A stretch of DNA of 64,000 nt from Lysobacter soli (GCF_003382285.1 NZ_QTJR01000010.1:62001-126000), one strand, 5' to 3'. Positions 46,144-56,257 are shown, counted from the stretch's first letter. The notes: generated by a model not told the origin, from the letters alone. A program made the numbers and translations.

Positions 46144-47673
46144 TCACGGCTCCCATCCGTTGTATCCGGTGAACGGCGGCACGTAGCCGATCGTGTCGAG
46201 GCACTTTCCGTCCAGCGCCTTCGCGTCGAGCGATTCGACGAACTGTCCGACGAGCTTGGGCAGGCAGCCGGTCGCGCCCACGTTGTGGCCTTGCCCGCGC
46301 AATACGAAGTGGTGTCCGTTCGGCAGGCCTTTCAGCACGCGTTCGCCATAGGCCGGCGGCGTCACCGGATCGATCTCGCCCGACAGCAGCAGCGCGGGCA
46401 CGTTGGAGCGCAGCGGCTTGTCGAACGCCGCCGGACGCGCGCCATGCGGCCACGCCTTGCATGCGGCGAAGAACGCGGGTCCGGTTTCCGCGCCCAGCAC
46501 GGTGTCGGCATCGGCGGGATCGGGCGTGTAACGGTCCGCATCCTCGGCACAGATCACCGACCACTGCATCGCGCGCGACATGCGGCCGTCCATGTTGCGC
46601 GTGGCCAGCTGTGCCAGCGCCAGCAGCGGCGCGTATTCGCCGCGATCGGCTTCGTCGATGACGACCGGCATCAGCGACATCATCTGCGGCATGTACGAGA
46701 ACATGTGCGTGAGGCCGACGACGGCGTCGGCGGTGAGCGTGTCGCGACGACGCTGCGCGGTGGCGGGATCGCGGAAATCCACCTGCACCGGCGCTGTTTC
46801 CAGACGTTCCTTCAGGCCGCGCAGCTGCGTGCGCAGATCTCGCGGATAGCGTTCGCGACAGCCCGGCAGCGACTGGCAATGCGCCGACTGCAGTTCGAGC
46901 GCGCGCTCGAACGTACGCGCGAATTCGCTACCGACCACGAGTTCATTCGGCAGGACGCCGTCGAGCACGATCGAACGCGTGTGCGTCGGAAACCGCGCCG
47001 CATACTGCTGCGCCACGCGCGTTCCGTACGACACGCCGACGAGATTGACCTGTTGCACGCCCAGCGCGGCGCGCACCGCATCGAGATCGCCGATCGCCTG
47101 CGTCGTCGTGTAGAAGCGCGGGTCTGCCTTGCCTTCCAGCGTTTTCGCGCAACGCGCGGCGTAGTCGGCGACGGCGGCGGCATCGACTTCCTCGTCCGCC
47201 GGCAGCGCGAGTTCCGCGCCGTTCGCATCGCGGCACACGAGCGGGCTCAGCTTGCCAGTGCCGCGCTGGTCGATAAGCACGATGTCGCGATGCTTGCGCA
47301 CGTCGCGCAATGCGGCATCGACGTCGACCGCGTACTCGGTGGCCGCCTGGCCGGGGCCGCCGGCGAGGAAGAACACCGGATCGGGCGCCTTCGAGCCCTT
47401 GTCGCCGGCCGGAAGCCACGCAATGTTCAGCGGGATGCGGCGGCCGTCCGGCTTTGCCGGATCTTCGGGAACGTCCAGGCGCGCGCATTGCGCATCGATG
47501 CTGGAGGAGGCGAGTGCGCCGGACAGCGTGCAGGGCTCGAAGGCGATCGAGCCGTACATGCGTTTGCCGGCGTCGGCGTCCTTGCGCGACGCGCTGGCGT
47601 CATCGCGAGGCGTGCAGGCGGTGAGGCAGCAGATCGCCGCCAGTGCGGCGATCCATGCAGGAGACGTGCGCAT
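46144..47673 (-). CDS. Alpha/beta hydrolase lipoprotein, tripeptidyl aminopeptidase-like
   Basis: 509 residues. Lipoprotein signal with lipobox LTAC (Cys near residue 18). Alpha/beta hydrolase fold: oxyanion region FFLAGGPGQAATEY, DQRGTGKLSP, nucleophile elbow GVSYGTR, then the TAP-like C-terminal domain with SGEIDPVTPPAYGERV (catalytic Asp) and GHNVGATGC (catalytic His). Similar to Streptomyces SlpD/SlpE-type and proline iminopeptidase-like enzymes. GAGGG precedes the ATG at 47673. Linked to the NatAB-like exporter downstream. Confidence 0.9.
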   Translation of the reverse strand: MRTSPAWIAALAAICCLTACTPRDDASASRKDADAGKRMYGSIAFEPCTLSGALASSSIDAQCARLDVPEDPAKPDGRRIPLNIAWLPAGDKGSKAPDPVFFLAGGPGQAATEYAVDVDAALRDVRKHRDIVLIDQRGTGKLSPLVCRDANGAELALPADEEVDAAAVADYAARCAKTLEGKADPRFYTTTQAIGDLDAVRAALGVQQVNLVGVSYGTRVAQQYAARFPTHTRSIVLDGVLPNELVVGSEFARTFERALELQSAHCQSLPGCRERYPRDLRTQLRGLKERLETAPVQVDFRDPATAQRRRDTLTADAVVGLTHMFSYMPQMMSLMPVVIDEADRGEYAPLLALAQLATRNMDGRMSRAMQWSVICAEDADRYTPDPADADTVLGAETGPAFFAACKAWPHGARPAAFDKPLRSNVPALLLSGEIDPVTPPAYGERVLKGLPNGHHFVLRGQGHNVGATGCLPKLVGQFVESLDAKALDGKCLDTIGYVPPFTGYNGWEP

Positions 47674-47826
47674 CGGTTCCCTCGTCCGACGTGGAAGCCC
47701 CCAGCATGCCAGAGCCGGCGGGGAGTTTGATTGCACGTCGTATGGCGGATGGACGGCGCCGCGGCCTTCCATTGTCATCCCGGGGAAACGGCCGTAACGG
47801 GCCGGCGGGGCTCCAGGCGATTCGGG

Positions 47827-48618
47827 TTACTTGCTGCTGACGTACTTCTCTCGCCGCACCTGCGGCACCGGCAGCCCGTGGCCCTTCAGCGCTTCGAAAC
47901 ACGCATCGACCATGTTCGGGTTGCCGCACAGGTACGCGATGTCGCCGGTCGCATCCGGCGCGAACTCATCGAGGAACTGCTGCACATAGCCGTGGCGTAC
48001 GTCGGCGTGCGCATGCGGCGAATCAGGCGCCGGCAGCTCGCGCGAGAAACAGGGGACGAAGCGGAAGTGGTCCGGGTACTTGCCCGCGAAGGCGCGGAAC
48101 TCGTCGCCGTACAGCAGCTCGTCGGTGTTGCGCGCGCCGAACAGCAGCACCACGCGAACGCCGCGCTCGCGGATCTGCGCTTCCAACTGCGGCAGCATCG
48201 CGCGATAGGGCGTGACACCGGTGCCGGTGGCGATGAGCAGGTACCGCGCGTTCGCGTCGGTCGGCATCAGGCAGAAGCGGCCGAACGGGCCGCTCGCATC
48301 CACGTGTCCGCCGGCTTCCAGTCCCTCGAACAGCGCCGTGGCGGCGCCGCCGGGCACGTAGCTCACGGCGATTTCCACCGCTTCGCCCGGGCCCAGCGCG
48401 TGGTCGTGGATCGTCGCCAGCGAATAGCTGCGCTTGGTGGCGGTGCCATCGGCGTACTGGAAATGCACCTGGATGAACTGGCCGGGGATGAAATCCAGCG
48501 GCTGCCCGTCATCGCGCACGAACGTGTAATGACCCACGCTCGGGGCCAGCATGCGGCGGGAAACGAGCTTGAGCGGGAAATGCTGGATGGCCACGGCAGG
48601 TCCAGTGTGAAACGACAT
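47827..48618 (-). CDS. Ferredoxin--NADP reductase family oxidoreductase
   Basis: 263 residues. FAD-binding barrel with the flavin motif RSYSLA near residue 60, then AVSYVPGGAATALFEGLEAG and GPFGRF. The NADP domain has ATGTGVTPYRAML and AYLCGNPNMVDACFEALKGH. Transfers electrons between NADPH and ferredoxin or flavodoxin in the cytoplasm. ATG at 48618 chosen; an upstream in-frame start adds only a few residues. Divergent from the ABC transporter at 48709. Confidence 0.88.
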   Translation of the reverse strand: MSFHTGPAVAIQHFPLKLVSRRMLAPSVGHYTFVRDDGQPLDFIPGQFIQVHFQYADGTATKRSYSLATIHDHALGPGEAVEIAVSYVPGGAATALFEGLEAGGHVDASGPFGRFCLMPTDANARYLLIATGTGVTPYRAMLPQLEAQIRERGVRVVLLFGARNTDELLYGDEFRAFAGKYPDHFRFVPCFSRELPAPDSPHAHADVRHGYVQQFLDEFAPDATGDIAYLCGNPNMVDACFEALKGHGLPVPQVRREKYVSSK

Positions 48619-48708
48619 CGTGATGCAACAGTGTGTGGCCGGAGCGCCCACACGGGGGCGCCTATACTACCGTCTATCGCCGCGACGCCGCGGCGCAGGC
48701 CTTCACCG

Positions 48709-49716
48709 ATGACCCCGGCAACCGCATCCCCGACCGCTTCCCCGAACGCGGCGCACGCCGCTCCCGCCCTGTCCGTGCGCGAGCTGCGCAAGACCTACGA
48801 CAACAAGGTACAGGCGCTCAAGGGCGTCTCGCTCGACGTCGCGCCCGGCGACTTCTTTGCCCTGCTCGGCCCGAATGGCGCCGGCAAGAGCACGCTGATC
48901 GGCATCGTCAGCTCGCTGGTGAACCTGAGCGAAGGCTCCGTGTCGATCTTCGGCGTCGACCTGCAGCGCCACCGCGATGCCGCGATGCGGCTGATCGGCC
49001 TGGTGCCGCAGGAACTGAACTTCAACATGTTCGAGAAGCCCGTCGACATCCTCGTCAACTACGCCGGCTTCTACGGCGTGCCGCGCGAGGAAGCGTTGAA
49101 GCGCGCCGAGGTGGAACTCAAGCGCGCGCACCTGTGGGAGAAGGCGACGGTGATGAGTCGCACGCTCTCCGGCGGCATGAAGCGCCGCCTGATGATCGCC
49201 CGCGCAATGATGACGCAGCCCAGGCTGTTGATCCTGGACGAACCCACCGCCGGCGTGGACATCGAGATCCGCCGCGGCATGTGGAAGACGCTGAAGGAGA
49301 TCAACGCCGCCGGCACGACGATCATCCTCACCACGCATTACCTGGAGGAAGCGGAGAGCCTGTGCCGCAACCTCGCGATCATCGACCGCGGCCGCATCGT
49401 CGAGCAGGGCCCGATGAAGGCGCTGCTGGCCAAGCTCGACGTGGAAGGCTTCCTGCTCGACATCGATGGCACATTGCCCGCGCAGCTGCCGCTGATCGAA
49501 GGCACCACGCTCACCGCGACCGACGACCACACGCTCGACATCGAAATGCCGCGCGCGATGGACCTCAACCGCGTGTTCGCCGCGCTGGGCGATGCGGGTA
49601 TCCGCGTGCGCTCCATGCGTACCAAATCGAACCGACTCGAAGAACTCTTCGTCCGCCTGACGGGCGAGAACGCACAGGACGGCACCGCGCAGACGCCGCC
49701 GGAGCAGGTGGCATGA
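48709..49716 (+). CDS. ABC transporter ATP-binding protein, YadG-like
   Basis: 335 residues. A Pro/Ala-rich lead (about 1-20), then the nucleotide-binding domain: Walker A GPNGAGKST (about 55-63), signature LSGGMKRR, Walker B LLILDEPTAGVD, H-loop TTHYLEEAE. A C-terminal regulatory part of about 90 residues follows. The stop overlaps the permease start (ATGA). The pair matches the conserved YadG-YadH exporter of unknown substrate. Confidence 0.92.
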   Translation: MTPATASPTASPNAAHAAPALSVRELRKTYDNKVQALKGVSLDVAPGDFFALLGPNGAGKSTLIGIVSSLVNLSEGSVSIFGVDLQRHRDAAMRLIGLVPQELNFNMFEKPVDILVNYAGFYGVPREEALKRAEVELKRAHLWEKATVMSRTLSGGMKRRLMIARAMMTQPRLLILDEPTAGVDIEIRRGMWKTLKEINAAGTTIILTTHYLEEAESLCRNLAIIDRGRIVEQGPMKALLAKLDVEGFLLDIDGTLPAQLPLIEGTTLTATDDHTLDIEMPRAMDLNRVFAALGDAGIRVRSMRTKSNRLEELFVRLTGENAQDGTAQTPPEQVA

Positions 49717-50519
49717 ACGACATGACGCAGACCCATCACGAGATGTCCGCAACGCAGCGCAACCTCGTCGCGCTCGGCACCATCGTGCGCCGCGAAGTGA
49801 ACCGCATCCTGCGCATCTGGGGCCAGACGCTGGTGCCGCCGGCGATCACGATGACGCTGTACTTCCTGATCTTCGGCGGCCTCATCGGCTCGCGCGTGGG
49901 CACGATGGACGGCATCCGGTACATGGACTTCATCGTGCCGGGCCTGGTGATGATGAGCGTCATCCAGAACAGCTACGGCAACATCTCGTCCTCGTTCTTC
50001 GGCGCGAAATTCGGCCGCCACGTGGAAGAACTGCTGGTCAGCCCGATGCCGAGCTGGGTGATCCTCACCGGCTACGTCGCCGGCGCCGTGCTGCGCGGGC
50101 TGATGGTGGGCGCGATCGTGCTGGTCATCGCGATGTTCTTCACCAAGGTGCGCCTGCCGCATCCGTTCGTGACGCTCACCACTGTGATCCTCGGCGCGAC
50201 GATCTTCTCGCTCGCCGGCTTCGTCAACGCGGTGTACGCGAAGAAGTTCGACGACATCGCGATCGTGCCGACCTTCATCCTCACCCCGCTGACGTACCTG
50301 GGCGGCGTGTTCTATTCGGTGAAGCTGCTGCCGCCGTGGGCCGAGGCGATGACGCACGCGAACCCGATCTTCTACATGGTCAACGCGTTCCGCTACGGCC
50401 TGCTCGGCGTGTCCGACGTGCCGGTGTGGGTTGCGTACGGGCTGATGTTCGCGTTCGTGATCGCGCTGGCGAGCCTGGGCCTGTGGCTGCTCAAGCGCGG
50501 CGTGGGCCTGCGCAGCTGA
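49713..50519 (+). CDS. ABC-2 type transporter permease, YadH-like
   Basis: 268 residues with six membrane helices. Typical wording is QTLVPPAITMTLYFLIFGGL IG, VPGLVMMSVIQNSYGNISSS and TFILTPLTYLGGVFYSVKLL. Partner of the ATPase upstream. Its stop overlaps the start of panE (TGATG), so all three are in one transcript. Confidence 0.92.
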   Translation: MNDMTQTHHEMSATQRNLVALGTIVRREVNRILRIWGQTLVPPAITMTLYFLIFGGLIGSRVGTMDGIRYMDFIVPGLVMMSVIQNSYGNISSSFFGAKFGRHVEELLVSPMPSWVILTGYVAGAVLRGLMVGAIVLVIAMFFTKVRLPHPFVTLTTVILGATIFSLAGFVNAVYAKKFDDIAIVPTFILTPLTYLGGVFYSVKLLPPWAEAMTHANPIFYMVNAFRYGLLGVSDVPVWVAYGLMFAFVIALASLGLWLLKRGVGLRS

Positions 50520-51460
50520 TGCGCATCCTCGTGCTCGGCGCCGGTGGCACCGGCGGTTATTTCGGCGGACGTCTCGCGCAATCCGGTGCGAACGTGACCT
50601 TCCTGGTGCGGCCCGCCCGCGCGGCGCAGCTGGATGCGAACGGGCTGCAGATTCGCAGTCCGCTGGGCGACGCGGATTTCCCGGTGGCGCACGTCACGGC
50701 CGATGCGTTGCCGGCGCTCGCGCAGGCACGACCCTTCGACACGGTGCTGCTCAGCTGCAAGGCCTACGACCTCGACAGCTCGATGGACGCCATCGCGCCC
50801 GCGGTCGGCGGCGACACATGGGTGCTGCCGATCCTCAACGGCCTGCGTCATTACGCGCCGCTGGACGAACGCTTCGGCGCGCGCAACGTGGTCGGCGGGC
50901 TGTGCTTCATCAGTGCGATGAAGGGCGCCGATGGCGAAGTGCGCCATCTCGGCCAGCCCGCATCGATCACCTTCGGCGAGCGCTCCGAACCGGCCGACAG
51001 CGAGCGCACGGCCGCGTTTGCCGCGCTGTGTTCGGCGGCGAACATCGACCACGTGCGTTCGATGCGCATCGCGCGCGAGCAATGGACCAAGTTCACCTTC
51101 CTCGCGACGCTCGCCGCCGCGACGTGCACGATGCGCGCGCCGATCGGTCATATCGTCGCCGCGCAGGGCGGCGACGCCTTCGTGCGCGGTCTGTACGCCG
51201 AATGCCTTGCCGTCGCGCAGGCCGAAGGCGAGCCGATTGATGCGAAGGCGCAGGAGACCGCGCTCGCCACGCTCACCGCACCCGGGTCGCCGCTGAAAGC
51301 GTCGATGCTGCGTGACCTGGAAGCCGGGCAGCCGGTGGAGGCGATGCAGATCGTCGGCGACATGGTGTTGCGCGCTCGCGCGGCCGGCATGGAGGCGCCG
51401 CTGTTGTCGGCGGCCTGGGTGCACCTGCAGGCGTACGAGGCGGGCCGGATCGCGGGCTGA
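50519..51460 (+). CDS. panE: 2-dehydropantoate 2-reductase
   Basis: 313 residues. NADPH-dependent reduction of ketopantoate to pantoate in pantothenate synthesis. N-terminal Rossmann motif GAGGTGGYFGG at residue 7, followed by the catalytic region (SCKAYDLDSS; NGLRHYAPLDERF) and the C-terminal helix bundle with EQWTKFTFLATLAAATC. The family contains many members of unclear specificity, so the exact substrate could differ. Start shares bases with the permease stop (TGATG). Confidence 0.85.
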   Translation: MRILVLGAGGTGGYFGGRLAQSGANVTFLVRPARAAQLDANGLQIRSPLGDADFPVAHVTADALPALAQARPFDTVLLSCKAYDLDSSMDAIAPAVGGDTWVLPILNGLRHYAPLDERFGARNVVGGLCFISAMKGADGEVRHLGQPASITFGERSEPADSERTAAFAALCSAANIDHVRSMRIAREQWTKFTFLATLAAATCTMRAPIGHIVAAQGGDAFVRGLYAECLAVAQAEGEPIDAKAQETALATLTAPGSPLKASMLRDLEAGQPVEAMQIVGDMVLRARAAGMEAPLLSAAWVHLQAYEAGRIAG

Positions 51461-51466
51461 AGGCGC

Positions 51467-51814
51467 CTAGCCGTCCGGCCGGTCGAACCGGTACCCGTAA
51501 CCCCGCACCGCGTGCAGATAGCGCGGCTGGTGCACGTCATCTCCGAGCGCGGCCCTCAAAACACCGACGATCTGCCCCACCGCGCCGGGCGGAACCCGGC
51601 GATGGCCCCACACCTCGTCGAGGATTTCCTCCGGCGAGAACACCTGGCCCGGTGACCGCGCCAGCAGGCACAGCACCGCGAAGGCCCGCGGATCCAGCGG
51701 CTGCTCCTCGCCGGCCCGAAGCAGGCGCCGCCCGTTCAGGTCGATGGCGATGTCGTCGAAGACGAGCAGGGGCGGGTCGGGGCAGGTCATCGTGCGAAGG
51801 GTCAGGTCACCCAT
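51467..51814 (-). CDS. Winged-helix transcriptional regulator, OmpR/CadC DNA-binding domain only
   Basis: 115 residues, a lone Trans_reg_C winged helix: LDPRAFAVLCLLARSPGQVF followed by EEILDEVWG, PPGAVGQIVGVLRAALGD and PRYLHAVRGYGYRFD. No membrane helix, receiver or sensor domain. An internal ATG at 51790 is possible. Convergent with panE. Confidence 0.82.
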   Translation of the reverse strand: MGDLTLRTMTCPDPPLLVFDDIAIDLNGRRLLRAGEEQPLDPRAFAVLCLLARSPGQVFSPEEILDEVWGHRRVPPGAVGQIVGVLRAALGDDVHQPRYLHAVRGYGYRFDRPDG

Positions 51815-51868
51815 ACCGATACGGGACGTGATGCCGGACGCGGCCCCCTACCGCGCCCGACCGACGTT

Positions 51869-52663
51869 TCAGCGTTCCGGCAGGCGGAAGAACGCCCGGG
51901 CCGTGGCGGTGGTCAGCGCCGCGGTCGTCGCCACGTCCTCGCCGCGATCACGCGCCAGCTCCTCGACGATGTGCGCCAGGAACATCGGCTCGTTGCGTCG
52001 GTGCGACGGCGCCGGCTTGATCGTGCGCGGCAGCAGGTACGGCGCGTCGGTCTCGATCATCAGCCGGTTGGCCGGAATGTGGCGCACCAGTTCGCGCAGG
52101 TGCTGGCCGCGCCGCTCGTCGCACAGCCAGCCGGTGATGCCGATGTGCCAGTCGCGATCGAGGTAATCGAACATCTCCTCGCGCGTGCCGGTGAAGCAGT
52201 GCACCACGGCCGGGCCGAGGCGCCCGTCGAAGTTGCGCATCATCGACATGAAATCCGCATGCGCGTCGCGCTGGTGCAGGAACAGCGGCTTGTGCGTCTC
52301 GGCGGCGATCTGGAGCTGCATCTCGAACGCACGCCGCTGCGCCGGGCGCGGCGAGAAATCGCGGAAATAATCCAGCCCGCACTCGCCGACGGCGACCACT
52401 TCGGAATGCGTGTGCAGCTCGCGGATCTCGGCGTCGCACTCGGCCGTGTATTCGCTGGCGTGATGCGGATGCACGCCCGCGGTGGCGAACAGCTCGCCCG
52501 GATGCTGCTTCGCCAGTTTCAGCGCGAGCGGCGAATGCTCGCGGCTGGCGCCGGTGATGACCATTTGCACCACGCCGGCCTCGCGCGCGCGGGCGAGCAC
52601 GGCGTCGCGGTCGTGGTCGAAGGAGTCGTGGGTGAGGTTGGCGCCGATGTCGATCAAATCCAT
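51869..52663 (-). CDS. tatD: TatD-family metal-dependent DNase
   Basis: 264 residues. TIM-barrel nuclease of the TatD family (3'-5' exonuclease, DNA repair and quality control). Motifs in order: DIGANLTH at the N-terminus, GVHPHHA, GECGLDYFRDFSPRPAQRRA, FLHQRDA, VVHCFTGTREEM and METDAPYLLPR with the metal-binding Asp. Standard length. Between the winged-helix gene and the divergent helicase gene. Confidence 0.95.
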   Translation of the reverse strand: MDLIDIGANLTHDSFDHDRDAVLARAREAGVVQMVITGASREHSPLALKLAKQHPGELFATAGVHPHHASEYTAECDAEIRELHTHSEVVAVGECGLDYFRDFSPRPAQRRAFEMQLQIAAETHKPLFLHQRDAHADFMSMMRNFDGRLGPAVVHCFTGTREEMFDYLDRDWHIGITGWLCDERRGQHLRELVRHIPANRLMIETDAPYLLPRTIKPAPSHRRNEPMFLAHIVEELARDRGEDVATTAALTTATARAFFRLPER

Positions 52664-52702
52664 GCGCGAAGTCTAGCCGAGCGTGCCGTTTAGACTGTCG
52701 GC

Positions 52703-55201
52703 GTGACGCGCACCGACTTCCCCATCGACCCCCTGCTGCCGCAGATCCGCGCCAGCCTGGCCGACCATCCCCGCCTCGTGCTCGAAGCGCCGCCCGGCGC
52801 CGGCAAGACCACGCAGGTGCCGCCGGCGCTGCTGGACGCGCCGTGGCTCGCGGGCCGCAAGATCGTGATGCTCGAGCCGCGTCGCGTGGCTGCGCGCGCG
52901 GCGGCGCACTTCATGGCGCGTCAGCGCGGCGAGGACGTCGGCGGCACGGTGGGTTATCGCATCCGTTTCGAGAACCGCGTGTCCGCGCAGACGCGCATCG
53001 AGGTCGTCACCGAAGGCATCCTCACGCGCATGCTGCAGGACGATCCGATGCTCGAAAGCGTCGGCGCGCTGCTGTTCGACGAATTCCACGAGCGCCATCT
53101 GTCGGCCGACCTCGGCCTCGCGCTCGCGCTCGACGTGCAGGCCGGCCTGCGCGAGGACCTGCGCATCGTCGTCATGTCGGCGACGCTCGATGGCGAACGG
53201 CTGGCGGTGTTCCTCGACGCGCCGCGGCTGAGCAGCGCCGGGCGCAGTTATCCGGTTTCGATTTCCCACTTCGCCGCGCGTCGCGACGAAGCGCCCGAGC
53301 ACCAGACGCGCCGCGCCGTCGAACATGCCCTGGCGCAGCATCCCGGCGACGTGCTCGTCTTCCTGCCGGGGCAGCGCGAAATCGCGCGTGTCGACTCGCT
53401 GCTCGCCTCATCGGCCGATGCCGACGTGCTCACGTTGCACGGCGAGCTTCCCGTCGAGGCGCAGACGCGCGTGCTGCAGCCCGATCCCGAGGGCCGGCGT
53501 CGCGTGGTGCTCGCCACCAACGTCGCCGAATCGAGCGTCACGCTGCCCGGCGTGCGCGTGGTGATCGACTCGGGGCTCGCGCGCGAACCGCGCTATGACC
53601 CCAACAGCGGCTTCGCGCGGCTGGACGTGGTGAACATCGCGCAGGCGTCCGCGGACCAGCGCGCCGGTCGCGCGGGGCGCGTGGCCGAGGGTTGGACGTA
53701 TCGGCTGTGGCCCGAGTCGCAGCGGCTTGAACCGCAGCGTCGGCCCGAGCTGGCGCAAGTCGAGTTGGCCGGCCTCGCGCTCGAACTCGCCGCGTGGGGC
53801 GATGCCGACCTGCGTTTCGTCGATGCACCGCCGCCCGGCGCGCTCGCGGCGGCGCGCGAATTGCTGCACCGGCTCGGCGCGCTCGACGGCGGTTCGATCA
53901 CGCCGCTGGGTCGGCGCATGCTCGCGCTGGGCACGCATCCGCGACTGGCGGCGATGCTGCTCGCGCCGAAGGATGCACGGGAACAGGCGCTCGCCTGCGA
54001 CCTTGCCGCGCTGATCGAAGCGCGCGATCCGCTGCGCTCGCGCAGCGATTCGGTCGCCGAACGCTGGCAGGCGCTCGCCGCTTTCCGTGCGGGCCGTGTC
54101 GCGCCCGATGCATCGCGTTCCTCGCTCGCCGCGCTCGAACAGGCGGCGAAGCAATGGCGCCGTCGCCTCCGCCTCGATGCCGCGCCGCCGCCGGATGCGC
54201 CATCGCATCAGCTTGGCGACGTGCTGCTGCACGCTTTCCCCGACCGCATCGCGCGCCAGCATCCGTCCGATGCGTACCGCTATCAACTCGCCAACGGCCG
54301 GAGCGTGAAGCTGTTCGACGACTCCACGCTCTACGGCGAGCGCTGGATCGTGGTGAGCGAACTGCGCGACGAGGCCCGCGATGCGCGCGTGCTGCGTGCC
54401 GCGCCGCTCGACGAGGCGCGGCTGCGCGAGGACTTCCCGCAGCGCTTCGTCACCGAGGACCGCGTGGTGTGGGACACGAACACGCGCGGAATCGCGGCCA
54501 TGCGCGAAACACGCTTCGACCGCATCGTCATCGAAAGCAAACCGCTCGCGAAACCCGATCCCGCCCGCTACGCCGACGCGCTGGTCGACGCCGTGCGCCA
54601 ACTCGGGCTGCGCGCGTTGCCGTGGACGCCCTCGCAGCGCCAGTGGCGCGATCGCGTGCGCTGCCTGCGCGCATGGATGCCGGAGCTCGACGGATTGCCC
54701 GATCTCTCCGACGCCGCACTGCTGGACTCGCTGGACGAGTGGCTCAAACCCGCGCTCACGGGCAAGACGCGGCTGGACGCGCTCGACGAGCAGGCCTTCG
54801 GCGAAGCGCTGAAGTCCATCACGCCGTGGGCGCTGCGGCAGAAGATCGATGCGCTGGCCCCGATGCGGATCGTCGTGCCCTCCGGCATGGAACGCGGAAT
54901 CGAATACGCGTACGACGACGAAGCCGACGCGCCGATCGCCCCTGTATTGGCGGTGAAACTGCAGGAACTGTTCGGCCTGGCCGATACGCCGCGCATCGCC
55001 GACGGGCGCGTGCCGCTCACGCTGCATCTGCTGTCGCCCGGCGGGAAGCCGCTGCAGATCACTCAGGACCTGAAGGGCTTCTGGGACCGCACATACCCGG
55101 AAGTGAAGAAGGAAATGAAGGGGCGCTACCCGAAGCACCCGTGGCCGGACGATCCGTGGAGCGCGACGGCGACGCACCGGGCGAAGCCGCGCGTCAGGTG
55201 A
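52703..55201 (+). CDS. hrpB: ATP-dependent RNA helicase HrpB
   Basis: 832 residues. DEAH-box helicase of the HrpB group. Walker A APPGAGKTTQVP (about 31), motif Ia, Walker B DEFHERH, motif III SATLDGER, motif V/VI TNVAESSVTLPG and QRAGRAGR. The C-terminal HrpB_C domain ends KGRYPKHPWPDDPWSA, a wording specific to the family. The cellular role of HrpB is poorly defined in most bacteria. Divergent from tatD by 39 bases. Confidence 0.95.
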   Translation: MTRTDFPIDPLLPQIRASLADHPRLVLEAPPGAGKTTQVPPALLDAPWLAGRKIVMLEPRRVAARAAAHFMARQRGEDVGGTVGYRIRFENRVSAQTRIEVVTEGILTRMLQDDPMLESVGALLFDEFHERHLSADLGLALALDVQAGLREDLRIVVMSATLDGERLAVFLDAPRLSSAGRSYPVSISHFAARRDEAPEHQTRRAVEHALAQHPGDVLVFLPGQREIARVDSLLASSADADVLTLHGELPVEAQTRVLQPDPEGRRRVVLATNVAESSVTLPGVRVVIDSGLAREPRYDPNSGFARLDVVNIAQASADQRAGRAGRVAEGWTYRLWPESQRLEPQRRPELAQVELAGLALELAAWGDADLRFVDAPPPGALAAARELLHRLGALDGGSITPLGRRMLALGTHPRLAAMLLAPKDAREQALACDLAALIEARDPLRSRSDSVAERWQALAAFRAGRVAPDASRSSLAALEQAAKQWRRRLRLDAAPPPDAPSHQLGDVLLHAFPDRIARQHPSDAYRYQLANGRSVKLFDDSTLYGERWIVVSELRDEARDARVLRAAPLDEARLREDFPQRFVTEDRVVWDTNTRGIAAMRETRFDRIVIESKPLAKPDPARYADALVDAVRQLGLRALPWTPSQRQWRDRVRCLRAWMPELDGLPDLSDAALLDSLDEWLKPALTGKTRLDALDEQAFGEALKSITPWALRQKIDALAPMRIVVPSGMERGIEYAYDDEADAPIAPVLAVKLQELFGLADTPRIADGRVPLTLHLLSPGGKPLQITQDLKGFWDRTYPEVKKEMKGRYPKHPWPDDPWSATATHRAKPRVR

Positions 55202-55229
55202 GCGGCCAAAGCCCCGCTAAACTCGCCCC

Positions 55230-56222
55230 ATGACCACCGCCGCGATCGACAGCCCCGACTTCCTGCCCTTCAGGCTCGACCTCGTCGGTCGTCGCGTGCT
55301 GTGGTTGCGACTGGACGAGGCGCAGCGGCGCGAGGCGGCGTTCCTCGACGACCGCGCGGTGCCGCCGAATGCCGAAGGCGGCTGGGCACCGCTCGAATCG
55401 CTGCTGTCGCGCGTTTCCGACGAACCAGCACCCGCGCACGCGATCTTCCATATCGGCCACTGCGGCTCGACGCTGCTCAGCCGTTTGATCGACACCTGGC
55501 CCGAGGTGCAGGGCCTGCGCGAGCCGCTGCCGCTGCGCACGCTCGCCGATGCGTGGCCGATGCTCGACGAGGCGATTTCCCGCCTGTCGCCGGACGAAGC
55601 GGAAAACACGCTGCGCGCGCTGTGGGCGCGCTGGTCGCGCGCGCTGCCGCCGCATGCGCGCAGCGTGGTGAAGGCGACCAGCAGCTGCAACGGCCTGATC
55701 GCGCCGTTGCTGTCGCAACAGCCGCGCATGCGTGCGGTGCTGATCGACATGCCGCTGCGGCCGTACCTCGCCACCCTGCTGAAATCGCCCAACTCTGTCT
55801 TCGATGCCGCGAGCGCCGCCGGCGAACGCCTGCGTTACCTGCACCAGCACGGCGTCGCGACGCATCTGTCGCTGCACCAGATTCCGGTGCATCGCCAATG
55901 TGCGCTCGGCTGGCTCGCCGAGCAGATGCGCTTCGACGCGCTCGACAAGGGCCGCCACGGCGAGCGCGTGATTCGCGTCGATTTCGAATCGCTGCTCGAC
56001 GAACCCGCGCGCGAGCTGCACCGCGTCGCCGCGCATTTCGAGCTGGATCCCGCGCGTGTGGACGAAGCGGTCGCCTCGCCCGCATGGGGGCGCTACTCGA
56101 AGGCGCAATCGCACGGCTACGGCCGCGAGGACCGCGCGCACGACCTCGCGCTGTCGATGCAGAGCTTCGGCGCGGACATCGCCGACGCCGAAGCGTGGGT
56201 CGCGTCGATCGCCGCCACCTGA
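55230..56222 (+). CDS. Sulfotransferase-like P-loop protein
   Basis: 330 residues. FHIGHCGSTLLSRLID (about 73-88) has the form of the PAPS-binding 5'-phosphosulfate loop, in which the P-loop lysine is replaced by Cys-Gly-Ser as in bacterial sulfotransferase-like proteins. Later VIRVDFESLLDEPAREL and ASPAWGRYSKAQSHGY resemble the C-terminal sulfotransferase motifs. The acceptor is unknown; some relatives act on peptides or glycans, others are uncharacterised. Confidence 0.7.
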   Translation: MTTAAIDSPDFLPFRLDLVGRRVLWLRLDEAQRREAAFLDDRAVPPNAEGGWAPLESLLSRVSDEPAPAHAIFHIGHCGSTLLSRLIDTWPEVQGLREPLPLRTLADAWPMLDEAISRLSPDEAENTLRALWARWSRALPPHARSVVKATSSCNGLIAPLLSQQPRMRAVLIDMPLRPYLATLLKSPNSVFDAASAAGERLRYLHQHGVATHLSLHQIPVHRQCALGWLAEQMRFDALDKGRHGERVIRVDFESLLDEPARELHRVAAHFELDPARVDEAVASPAWGRYSKAQSHGYGREDRAHDLALSMQSFGADIADAEAWVASIAAT

Positions 56223-56257
56223 CGGCTCCACGACCCGCTTCGCGCTAAGCTCCGCCC

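Noticed and set aside
47731-48708. N-terminal extension of the YadG-like ATPase
   Set aside because: The frame is open for about 325 codons upstream but is antisense to the ferredoxin-NADP reductase gene and has no family similarity; the ATPase starts at 48709.
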